Source: Duganella sp. Root336D2
GTDB lineage: Bacteria; Pseudomonadota; Gammaproteobacteria; Burkholderiales; Burkholderiaceae_D
Assembly (NCBI RefSeq): GCF_001425005.1
Contig: NZ_LMDB01000006.1
Coordinates: 1,238 to 65,237 of the forward strand
DNA length: 64,000 bases
Direction of reading: 5' to 3'
Each line of letters opens with the position of its first letter. Positions within the stretch are counted from its first letter, which is position 1. The position numbers and the translations under genes were made by a program. The notes beneath the pieces are model-generated. The model was given only the letters and a program-made list of their open reading frames with translations. It was not told the origin of the DNA and ran no database searches. This document shows, piece after piece, positions 16,637 to 23,871 of this stretch.

Positions 16637-17410
16637 ATGAGCCCGGTCATCCCAATCACCCCTGCAAACGCCACTAAAACTTGCGCACCTGCCGCAGCGA
16701 AATGCTCGCTGTGCAGCTTCAACCGACTCTGCCTGCCGCAAGGCCTGGCCGACGAAGATGTTGCCCGCCTTGACCAGATCATTTCCCGCCGCCGCCGCGT
16801 GAGCCGCGACGAGCCGCTGTACAAGACCGGCGACAGCTTCCACAGCCTGTATGCCGTGCGCTTCGGCCACTTCAAGACTGTGCAGGTGAACCAGCGCGGC
16901 GAGCAGACGATTGGCGGCTTCCATATGGCCGGCGACCTGCTGGGCATGGAGGCGATCGGCAATGGCCAGCATTCCTGTAACGCCGTGGCGCTGGAAGACA
17001 GCGAAGTCTGCGAGATCCCGTTCAACCGCCTGCAAGAGCTGGTAATGCAGATCCCTGGCCTGCTGCAGCAATTCCACCGCACCATGAGCCGCGAGATCCA
17101 GCGCGAACAATCGGTGATGCTGTTCCTGAGCCATATGCGCGCCGAACAGCGCCTTGCCATGTTCCTGTTGAACCTGGCCGGCCGCTACGCCCAGCGCGGC
17201 TACTCTTCGACCAGCTTCCAGCTGCGCATGTCGCGTGAAGACATCGGCGGCTACCTAGGCCTGACCGTGGAAAGCGTCAGCCGCCAGCTGGCGCGCCTGC
17301 GCCAGGACGGCTCCATTGTCCTGAGCAACCGCGACCTGCGCATTATCGACCGCGCCAAGCTGGAAAACATGTCTTCCGGCGGCATGGCGCAAGAACTCGC
17401 AGTCGCCTGA
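16637..17410 (+). CDS. fnr: FNR-type oxygen-sensing transcription regulator
   Basis: 257 residues. The N-terminal cluster Cys23-Ser-Leu-Cys26 and Cys32 (CSLCSFNRLCLP), together with Cys114 (QHSCNAVALED), match the four ligands of the FNR [4Fe-4S] cluster. The cyclic-nucleotide-like barrel spans about 45-160. The DNA-recognition helix LTVESVSRQL keeps the Glu-x2-Ser-Arg that reads TTGAT half sites. An AAGGAG site precedes the ATG at 16637; an in-frame GTG at 16589 has none. It follows the haem-sensor phosphorelay and is closed by a strong terminator. Three FNR-type boxes lie within this window. Confidence 0.9.
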   Translation: MSPVIPITPANATKTCAPAAAKCSLCSFNRLCLPQGLADEDVARLDQIISRRRRVSRDEPLYKTGDSFHSLYAVRFGHFKTVQVNQRGEQTIGGFHMAGDLLGMEAIGNGQHSCNAVALEDSEVCEIPFNRLQELVMQIPGLLQQFHRTMSREIQREQSVMLFLSHMRAEQRLAMFLLNLAGRYAQRGYSSTSFQLRMSREDIGGYLGLTVESVSRQLARLRQDGSIVLSNRDLRIIDRAKLENMSSGGMAQELAVA

Positions 17411-17446
17411 TCCACGAACCGGTTGTATCACCTGTAGGGGGTGTAT

Positions 17447-17472
17447 GGGGCAGCTTTCGCTGCCCCTTTTTT
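17447..17472 (+). terminator. Rho-independent terminator of fnr
   Basis: A perfect 8-bp stem GGGGCAGC / GCTGCCCC with a TTTC loop, followed by six Ts. It lies 37 bases after the fnr stop. Confidence 0.9.
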
Positions 17473-17529
17473 ATAGTTCTTCCTGGATTTGCGTGACGAG
17501 CACCCTCGAGCCAGCGACCGCCGCGGAGC

Positions 17530-17657
17530 GGGTCTGACCCTTGGGTCAGACCCTGGTTTACCGGCGTGTGCTTTGTGCGTCGGATGGCAGAAGCTTGTCA
17601 GCGCCATGCGAGAAAATCCAACCCGGCAAACCAGGGTCAGACCCAAGGGTCTGACCC
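17530..17657. repeat. REPIN-like inverted repeat pair, copy 1
   Basis: Two 35-bp units in inverted orientation (17530-17564 and 17623-17657) around 58 bases. Each unit is itself a palindrome (GGGTCTGACCC, TT or AA, GGGTCAGACCC, with T/A swaps) followed by a tail (TGGTTTACCGG). Here the palindromes face outward and the CCGG tails inward. The element lies between the convergent fnr and CMD genes. The same unit occurs twice more at 26445-26610. Confidence 0.85.
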
Positions 17658-17696
17658 GCCTGCACCACCCGGACTGGCAAGCTTCAGCTTTGCTGA

Positions 17697-18068
17697 CTAC
17701 TGTGCGAAGACTTCCTTGGCGGCCATCAAGCCATTGAGGGCGGCCGGGAAACCGGCGTAGACCGCCATCTGCATGATGGTCTCCACGATTTCTTCGCGGC
17801 TTACGCCGACGTTCAGCGCGGCGCGGATATGGACCTTGAGCTGGGGCGCGGCGTTGCCCATGGCCGTCAGTGCCGCCAGCACGGCGATTTCGCGCGATTT
17901 CAGGTCGAGGCCAGGGCGTGAATAGATGTCTCCAAACGGGAATTCGATCAGGTAGCGCGCGAAGTCCGGGGCAATATCCTGCAGGCTTTGCACCACGCGG
18001 TCGCCGGCCTGGCCGTCGACTTCATGCAGTTTTGCGAGCCCGCGCTCGTAGCGGCTTTCGGTGTTCAT
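17697..18068 (-). CDS. Carboxymuconolactone decarboxylase family protein
   Basis: About 123 residues with the all-helical CMD/AhpD fold: LKSREIAVLAALTAMGNAA, LKVHIRAALNVGVSREEI and QMAVYAGFPAALNGL. The AhpD CxxC pair is absent, so a peroxidase-type role is unlikely and a gamma-CMD-like activity fits better. The GGAGGA site is 7 bases before the ATG at 18068; two earlier in-frame ATGs are badly spaced. The start lies 47 bases inside the merR gene, so the two are translationally coupled and the CMD protein is probably what the regulator controls. Confidence 0.85.
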   Translation of the reverse strand: MNTESRYERGLAKLHEVDGQAGDRVVQSLQDIAPDFARYLIEFPFGDIYSRPGLDLKSREIAVLAALTAMGNAAPQLKVHIRAALNVGVSREEIVETIMQMAVYAGFPAALNGLMAAKEVFAQ

Positions 18069-18471
18069 TGGCATGTCCTCCATCAGTGGTTGGATGCGAC
18101 GCCAGGGACTGCTCCAGGGTGCGGTAATACGCGATCTTGGCCTGCAATGATGCAGCGGATTGTTGCATCGCCTCGATCTCGGCGAGAACGTCCTGCAGGT
18201 GTGCCTCCAGCATCCGGCGCCGTTGCGGCACCGTCGAGTCCCCAGCGCCGCGAAGGGTGGCGAACGACTGCATCTTGCCAATTGGCATATGGGTCGTGCG
18301 CAAACGCAGCAGGAATTCGATCCAGGCGAGGTCCGATGCCGCATAGCGACGCTGGCCGCCCGCTGCACGGTGGACCGGGGCAATCAGCCCGATGCGCTCG
18401 TAGTAGCGGAGGGTGTAGGCCGTGAGGCCGGTGCGTTTGGCGACTTCATCAATGCTCAGGTGCGATTCCAT
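18022..18471 (-). CDS. MerR-family transcription regulator
   Basis: 149 residues: an N-terminal winged helix (LSIDEVAKRTGLTAYTLRYY, ERIGLIAPVHR, GGQRRYAASDL), then helices and a dimerisation coiled coil (LEAHLQDVLAEIEAMQQS). There is no metal-binding cysteine loop, so an organic or redox signal is more likely than a metal. Its own promoter upstream has the 19-bp spacer with dyad that MerR proteins twist. The predicted start coincides with the ATG. Confidence 0.9.
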   Translation of the reverse strand: MESHLSIDEVAKRTGLTAYTLRYYERIGLIAPVHRAAGGQRRYAASDLAWIEFLLRLRTTHMPIGKMQSFATLRGAGDSTVPQRRRMLEAHLQDVLAEIEAMQQSAASLQAKIAYYRTLEQSLASHPTTDGGHANEHRKPLRARARKTA

Positions 18472-18477
18472 GGGGTG

Positions 18478-18508
18478 ATCGTAGAAGTTAGAGCGCGCTC
18501 CAAGTCAA
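18478..18508 (-). promoter_or_regulatory. MerR-type promoter/operator with 19-bp spacer
   Basis: On the minus strand: -35 TTGACT (18508-18503), a spacer of exactly 19 bases, then -10 TACGAT (18483-18478). The spacer holds the dyad TTGGAGCGCGCTCTAA (18503-18488, 7 of 8 pairs). Overlong spacing with a central dyad is the signature of MerR-controlled promoters. The start would be at 18471, the first base of merR itself. Confidence 0.75.
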
Positions 18509-18516
18509 GCACTTTA

Positions 18517-18767
18517 TTACTCTAAGCGCGATACCGCAACTGCCAGCGCCAGGTCCATGGTGTTGATGTGCGCTTCGATCCAGTCCGGCAAGGTGCGGAT
18601 GATGTCGCGGGTGCTTGCTTCTTCATTGTCAGTTCACGGCACGCTTGGTCGAAGGCAGGCCGCGGCAGGCCCGCCATTGCATCGAGCATGTCGAAGACAA
18701 TGCGGTGCGACTGGTCGAGAACCGGGATGCCCAGTGCGAGGTCGGGGCCGAAGACGACGGAATCCAT
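18517..18767 (-). pseudogene. Hemerythrin-like protein remnant with internal deletion and frameshift
   Basis: The first part (MDSVVFGPDLALGIPVLDQS, His, then FDMLDAM) matches helix A of bacteriohemerythrin, including its first iron-ligand histidine. After CREL the frame shifts. The next frame reads IIRTLPDWIEAHINTMDLAL and ends at 18517, matching the last helix (W-x-x-H-I-x-x-x-D). The middle helices with the HxxxE and HxxxH ligands are missing. A normal hemerythrin has about 135 residues; this retains about 80 across both frames. It cannot form the diiron site. An apparently intact FNR-dependent promoter still precedes it. Confidence 0.65.
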
Positions 18768-18794
18768 GGGGTTCTCCAGTAGGGTCGAACCGCA

Positions 18795-18836
18795 ATTGTG
18801 CCGCCTGGCAACAGGCGGGCACATGATCCAGGTCAA
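18795..18836 (-). promoter_or_regulatory. FNR-type class II promoter ahead of the hemerythrin remnant
   Basis: On the minus strand TTGACCTGGATCAT (18836-18823) matches the FNR consensus with one mismatch. CACAAT (18800-18795) is a fair -10. The implied start at 18788 puts the box centre at exactly -41.5, the class II activator position. A GGAG site precedes the ATG at 18767. Confidence 0.6.
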
Positions 18837-18839
18837 CTC

Positions 18840-19304
18840 TTACAGGAAGCGGTCCAGGATCTTCTTGCTGTGCTTATCCAGGGCGAACTGGTCGCGGATC
18901 AGGAAGTGGATGCCATGGCTGTCCGACACCAGGAGCGAAACGCTGCCGATGCGGCGGATGTCTTCCTCGCCGCGCAGCACGAAGCTTGTTGCGCCGCGGT
19001 CGGTGTCGACGCTCCAGGTGGAAGGGCAGGCAAAGCTGCCCACGTCCACGATCCGCTTAATCTCCGGCATGAATTCGCGGCCGGCCAGCTCTTCGCGCAC
19101 GATGTCGGCCACTGCGGGCGACAGGTCGGAAATGCGATCCAGCCAGGCCACTTCCTTGCCGTCGATATTCACCAGCGACAGGCCTTCTTCCGGTGCCTGG
19201 ATGGGAAACGCACGGACCGGCGACACGCCTTCATGCAATACGCCGTTGGCGTCGATCAGGTTCAGCTTGCCGAAGCTGTCCCGGCTCAAAGTAAAATTAA
19301 TCAT
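18840..19304 (-). CDS. DUF1854 protein of the cyanophycin locus
   Basis: About 154 residues, soluble, of the DUF1854 family that accompanies betaproteobacterial cyanophycin genes: FGKLNLIDANGVLHEGV, PVRAFPIQAPEEGLSLVN, DGKEVAWLDRI and a conserved end (SDSHGIHFLIRDQFALDKHS). The biochemical role is unknown. It overlaps the 3' end of the ABC transporter gene by 8 bases, so the two proteins probably work together. An in-frame start at 19328 lies further inside the transporter gene. Confidence 0.85.
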   Translation of the reverse strand: MINFTLSRDSFGKLNLIDANGVLHEGVSPVRAFPIQAPEEGLSLVNIDGKEVAWLDRISDLSPAVADIVREELAGREFMPEIKRIVDVGSFACPSTWSVDTDRGATSFVLRGEEDIRRIGSVSLLVSDSHGIHFLIRDQFALDKHSKKILDRFL

Positions 19305-21576
19305 CTTCACGGCTCTTTGCTTTGTCATCCATGTCGGTATCGACGTTACGTGCCTGCGCCTGGTAGAGGCGGTAGTAGGCGCCTTCCCTGGCCATCAGTT
19401 CCTCGTGCGGGCCTTCCTCGACGACCTTGCCGCGGTCCATCACCACCAGGCGGTTCGCGCGCTGCAGCGTGGACAGGCGGTGGGCGATCGCAATCGTGGT
19501 ACGGCCGGCAACCAGGTTGTCCAGCGCCTTCTGGATTTCTTTCTCGGTTTCCGAGTCGACCGAAGCCGTGGCCTCGTCCAGGATCAGGATGCGCGGATCG
19601 ATCAGCAGGGCGCGCGCAATCGAAATACGCTGGCGCTCGCCGCCCGACAGGCCCTGGCCGCGTTCACCCACCATGGAATCGTAACCCTGCGGCAGGCGCA
19701 GGATGAAGTCGTGGGCGTGGGCTGCGCGGGCCGCCTTCATGATGTCTTCGCGGCTCGCTTCCGGTTTGCCGTAGGCGATGTTTTCCGCGATGGTGCCGAA
19801 GAACAGGAATGGCTCCTGCAGCACGAGGCCGATATTGCGGCGGTAGTCGGACACGGCGAAGTTGCGGATGTCCTGGCCATCAAGCAGGATCGCGCCTTCA
19901 GCCACATCGTAGAAGCGGCAGATCAGGTTGACCAGGGTCGATTTGCCCGAGCCTGAATGGCCCACCAGGCCGATCATTTCTCCGGCCTTGATCTCGAGGT
20001 TGACGCCGCGGTTGACGGCGCGGTTGCCATAGCGGAAGCCCACTTCGCGCAGGGTGATGTCGCCGCGCACTTTCTCCACTTTTGCCGGCTGCACCGGATC
20101 CGGCACGCTCGAAACGTGGTCCAGGATGTCGAAGATGCGCTTGGCTGCGGAAGCGGATTTCTGCGTCACCGACACGATGCGGCTCATGGAATCGAGCTTG
20201 CCGTAGAAGCGGTTGGCGTAGAGGACGAAGGAGCTCAATACACCGACCGTGATGTTGTGCTTGGAGATCATCCAGATGCCGAACACGTAGATCACCAGGA
20301 TGCCCAGCTCGGTCAGGAACGACACGGTCGGCGAGAACAGCGACCATACCTTGTTCAGCTTATCGTTGACAGCCAGGTTGTGCCTGTTGGCTGTGCGGAA
20401 GCGGGTCGCTTCGCGGGTTTCCTGTGCAAAGGCTTTCACCACGCGGATGCCGGGAATGGTATCGGCCAGCACGTTGGTCACTTCACCCCACACGCGGTCG
20501 ATCTTTTCAAAGCCGGTGCGCAGCCTGTCGCGCACCAGGTGGATCATCCAGGCGATGAATGGCAGCGGCAGCAGGGTGGCAACAGCCAGCCATGGATCGA
20601 TGGTGAACAGGATCAGGCCGGTCATGATGATCATCAGGACGTCGGAGGCGAAATCCAGCAGGTGCAAGGACAGGAAGACGCAGATGCGGTCCGACTCGGA
20701 GCCGATGCGCGACATCAGGTCGCCGGTGCGCTTGCCGCCGAAGTACTCGAGCGACATGCGCAGCAGGTGTTCGTACGTGGTGGTGCGCAGGTCGGCGCCA
20801 ATGCGCTCGGAAACCAGGGCCAGCACATAGGTCTTGGCCCAGCCGAAGATCCAGGCCAGGACAGCGGCGCCGGTCAGGGCGGCCATGTACTGCACCACCA
20901 GCATGTGCTCGACCGGCTTGCCGTTCTGGTAAGGGATCAGCACGTTGTCCGTCAGCGGCATGATGATGTAGGGCGGGATCAGGTGCGCGCCGGTCGACAG
21001 CAGCATCATTGCAAAACCCAGCGCCAGCTGCCATTGGTACGGCCGCGCAAAGCGCCACAGGCGGAACAGGGTCCAGGTGGACGGCGGCGTGTGGACCACC
21101 TTGGTGCAGACCGGGCATTCTTCCTGGTCGGCTTCCAGCGGCGCCTTGCAGGTGGGGCAGGCGTTTTGTTTGACCTGCTGCAGCGGCTTGCCGTTCAGGT
21201 GTGCCTCCAGCAGGCGCGGGAAGTTTTCCGACAGGCGCAGCGCCAGCAGGTTCTGGCCCAGCGTGAAGCGCCACGCAGCCAGGCGCTGTGCGGCATCCAC
21301 CAGCTCCAGGTGGCCGACGCCGGCGTGATCGTGCAGTTTTAGCGACATGCCGGCGTGATAAGTCCAATCTCGCCATACCGTTTCACCGGGTGCGCGTGCC
21401 ATAATGCGGCGCTCCGTGAGGAGCACCAGGCCTTTGTTGAAGTGAAGCTTGGAGTCTAGGTCAACCTCCAGCGCGCTGAGTACGTTTTCTTCGGGTGCGA
21501 GCGCTGGTAACTCTGTGCGCCACCTGTCGGGAAGTTCTGTCAGGCTGAGCTCAGAGGAAAGTTGGTTTGTTATCAT
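19297..21576 (-). CDS. Cyanophycin-associated ABC transporter, fused permease and ATPase
   Basis: 759 residues. Residues 1-125 form an N-terminal beta-rich, PH-like region. A zinc ribbon ([18 protein letters not shown], about 140-158) comes next, then a six-helix exporter-type membrane domain (about 170-480). The ATPase has GHSGSGKST (about 540), [27 protein letters not shown] and the IAHRLST switch histidine. The N-terminal extension with zinc ribbon is unusual for type IV ABC exporters. It is divergent from cphA' across 105 bases. The substrate is unknown; amino acids, dipeptides or polymer-related cargo are possibilities by context only. Confidence 0.85.
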   Translation of the reverse strand: MITNQLSSELSLTELPDRWRTELPALAPEENVLSALEVDLDSKLHFNKGLVLLTERRIMARAPGETVWRDWTYHAGMSLKLHDHAGVGHLELVDAAQRLAAWRFTLGQNLLALRLSENFPRLLEAHLNGKPLQQVKQNACPTCKAPLEADQEECPVCTKVVHTPPSTWTLFRLWRFARPYQWQLALGFAMMLLSTGAHLIPPYIIMPLTDNVLIPYQNGKPVEHMLVVQYMAALTGAAVLAWIFGWAKTYVLALVSERIGADLRTTTYEHLLRMSLEYFGGKRTGDLMSRIGSESDRICVFLSLHLLDFASDVLMIIMTGLILFTIDPWLAVATLLPLPFIAWMIHLVRDRLRTGFEKIDRVWGEVTNVLADTIPGIRVVKAFAQETREATRFRTANRHNLAVNDKLNKVWSLFSPTVSFLTELGILVIYVFGIWMISKHNITVGVLSSFVLYANRFYGKLDSMSRIVSVTQKSASAAKRIFDILDHVSSVPDPVQPAKVEKVRGDITLREVGFRYGNRAVNRGVNLEIKAGEMIGLVGHSGSGKSTLVNLICRFYDVAEGAILLDGQDIRNFAVSDYRRNIGLVLQEPFLFFGTIAENIAYGKPEASREDIMKAARAAHAHDFILRLPQGYDSMVGERGQGLSGGERQRISIARALLIDPRILILDEATASVDSETEKEIQKALDNLVAGRTTIAIAHRLSTLQRANRLVVMDRGKVVEEGPHEELMAREGAYYRLYQAQARNVDTDMDDKAKSREDD

Positions 21577-21599
21577 TGTGGATCAGACTCCGGCACTCT

Positions 21600-21613
21600 T
21601 TGCCAAGTGGCAA
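21600..21613. promoter_or_regulatory. Palindrome in the divergent cyanophycin control region
   Basis: TTGCCAAGTGGCAA, two 6-bp arms around a 2-base centre, in the 105-base gap between the transporter gene (minus) and cphA' (plus). It is a plausible operator shared by both directions. A TATACC at 21653-21658 is a possible -10 towards cphA'. The cognate regulator is unknown. Confidence 0.4.
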
Positions 21614-21681
21614 GAATTGCGAAACAGTGGGAAAATAGAAGGACGGGCGGAGTATACCGCAAGAGGTACAAGAGCTAAAAC

Positions 21682-23859
21682 ATGACAAAAAAGAAAGACA
21701 TAGAGTTTCTCCGTGTAACACACCTGCGCGGACCGAACATCTGGACCTATCGCCCGGTGATCGAGGCCTGGCTGGATATCGGCGAGCTTGAAAACTACCC
21801 CTCCAACAAACTCCCCGGTTTTTATGAGCGCTTGACCGCCTTGCTGCCAGGCCTGGTCGAGCATCGCTGCGGCGTCGGTGAGCGTGGCGGCTTCCTCGAG
21901 CGGCTGCGCGACGGCACTTACGCCGGCCATATCCTCGAGCACGTGGTGCTGGAATTGCAAAACCTGGCCGGTATGCGTACCGGCTTTGGCAAGACGCGCC
22001 AGACCGCCGAAGGCAGCGGTATTTATAAAATGGCATTCCGCACCCGCCAGGAGCAGGTTGGCCGTGCCGCACTGGCTGCCGGCAAGGACTTGCTGATGGC
22101 AGCCATCGACGACAAGCCATACGACCTGGCCGCCACCGTTGCAAAATTGACCTCGATGGTCGAATCGCTGTGCCTGGGCCCATCGACCGCCTCCATCGTG
22201 GATGCTGCAACCGACCGCAAGATCCCGCACATCCGCCTGACCGACGGCAACCTGGTGCAACTGGGCCACGGCGCGCGCCAGCGCCGCATCTGGACCGCGG
22301 AAACCGACAACACCTCCGCCATCGCGGAAGGCATCGCCTCCGACAAGGACATGACCAAGGACTTGCTGAAGTCCGTTGGCGTGCCGGTGCCCGAAGGAAC
22401 CCTGGTCAAGAGCGCCGACGAAGCGTGGGAAGAAGCGCAGGACATCGGCCTGCCGGTGGCCGTCAAGCCATACGACGGCAACCATGGCCGTGGCGTGTCG
22501 CTGAACCTGATGACCGAAACCGACGTGCGCGCTGCCTACGATATCGCGGTTGCGCGCGGCGGCAGCAAGAGCGTGATCGTTGAGAAATTCATCGTCGGTA
22601 ACGAGCACCGCCTGCTGGTGGTGGGCCGCCGCATGGTCGCTGCTTCCATGGGCGAATCGCTGTGGGTGACCGGCGACGGCAAGTCCTCGGTGCAGGCACT
22701 GGTGGACAGCCAGATCAACACCGACCCGCGCCGCGGCACGACCGAGGAATTCCCCCTGAACATCGTGCAGCCGCGCGAATCCGAAGAAGTGCTGCTGGAC
22801 CTGAAGCGCCAGGGCCTGACGCCGGACAGCGTGGTGGAAACGGGCCGCAAGGTGCTGATCCAGGTGAACGGCAATGTCGCCAACGACGTGACCGACCTGG
22901 TGCACCCGGCAGTTGCTGAAATGGCAGCGCTGGCGGCACGCACCATCGGCCTGGACATCGCCGGCATCGACCTGGTTGCCGCCGACATCTCCAGGCCGCT
23001 GGAAGAGCAGGGCGGCGCCATCATCGAAGTGAACGCAAGCCCAGGCCTGCTGGCCCACTTGAAGCCAGCTGCCGGCGGTGTGGCGCGCCCGGTTGGCCAC
23101 GCGATTGCGGACCAGCTGTTCGCCGAAGACGACGATGGCCGCATCCCGATCGTGGGTGTGGCCGGCAGCCGCCAGAACGCGCTGATCGCACGCCTGATCG
23201 GCTGGCTGCTGCAAATGAGCGGCCGCTACGTCGGCACCGCGACCGACCAGGGCGTGTATTTGAACGGCCGCAATGTGGCGCGCGGTCCGTTGTCCGAATG
23301 GGAGTCCGGCGAACGCCTGCTGCTGAACAAGAACGTGGAAGCGGCAGTCTTCGCCAATTCCGGCCGCATGGTCCTGAGCGAAGGCTTCTCCTACGACAAG
23401 TGCATGGTGGGCGTGGTCACCGACGCCGCCGGCCATGAAGAACTGGGCGAGTTCTACATCAACACCCCGGAACAGATGTATGGCGTGCTGCGCACCCAGG
23501 TCGATGTGGTGCTGCCTGAGGGCGCAGCCGTCCTGAACGCTTCCGATGCGCAAGTGGTGGAAATGGCCGAGCTGTGCGACGGCGACGTGATCTTCTACGG
23601 CACCGATGAACACGTGCCGGCGATCGATTCGCACCGCCAGGATGGCGGCCGCGCCGTGTTCCTGCGCGATGGCGGTTTCGTCATGGCGGCCGGCCGCGAC
23701 GAGCTGGCGGTGCTGCCGCCGTCCTGCCTGCCGGCCAGCGGGGAAGACCGTAAGGAAGCAGTATTGGCCGCGATTGGCGCCGGCTGGGCCATGGGCCTGT
23801 CGCCGGACCTGATCGGCGCTGCGCTGCGCACCTTCGAGTGGAATACCAAGAAAAACTAA
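21682..23859 (+). CDS. cphA': Cyanophycin synthetase-like protein with degenerate Mur-ligase half
   Basis: 725 residues. An N domain (about 1-160) is followed by an ATP-grasp domain (about 165-480: LPVAVKPYDGNHGRGVSLNL, AGIDLVAADISRP, IIEVNASPGLLAHLKP), which in CphA adds aspartate. The Mur-ligase-like domain is shortened by about 130 residues. Its P-loop, at 495-500, reads GSRQNA instead of GTNGKT, so nucleotide binding for arginine addition should be lost. The architecture resembles the CphA' paralogues of Cupriavidus-type bacteria and cyanobacterial CphA2. It may elongate from dipeptides, prime, or scaffold the neighbouring CphA, whose start is 12 bases downstream. Confidence 0.85.
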   Translation: MTKKKDIEFLRVTHLRGPNIWTYRPVIEAWLDIGELENYPSNKLPGFYERLTALLPGLVEHRCGVGERGGFLERLRDGTYAGHILEHVVLELQNLAGMRTGFGKTRQTAEGSGIYKMAFRTRQEQVGRAALAAGKDLLMAAIDDKPYDLAATVAKLTSMVESLCLGPSTASIVDAATDRKIPHIRLTDGNLVQLGHGARQRRIWTAETDNTSAIAEGIASDKDMTKDLLKSVGVPVPEGTLVKSADEAWEEAQDIGLPVAVKPYDGNHGRGVSLNLMTETDVRAAYDIAVARGGSKSVIVEKFIVGNEHRLLVVGRRMVAASMGESLWVTGDGKSSVQALVDSQINTDPRRGTTEEFPLNIVQPRESEEVLLDLKRQGLTPDSVVETGRKVLIQVNGNVANDVTDLVHPAVAEMAALAARTIGLDIAGIDLVAADISRPLEEQGGAIIEVNASPGLLAHLKPAAGGVARPVGHAIADQLFAEDDDGRIPIVGVAGSRQNALIARLIGWLLQMSGRYVGTATDQGVYLNGRNVARGPLSEWESGERLLLNKNVEAAVFANSGRMVLSEGFSYDKCMVGVVTDAAGHEELGEFYINTPEQMYGVLRTQVDVVLPEGAAVLNASDAQVVEMAELCDGDVIFYGTDEHVPAIDSHRQDGGRAVFLRDGGFVMAAGRDELAVLPPSCLPASGEDRKEAVLAAIGAGWAMGLSPDLIGAALRTFEWNTKKN

Positions 23860-23871
23860 GGATTACCAGGA

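Noticed and set aside
19957-23634. Long frames opposite the ABC transporter and cphA' (about 460 and 680 codons)
   Set aside because: Same shadow effect; His/Gln-rich composition without domains.
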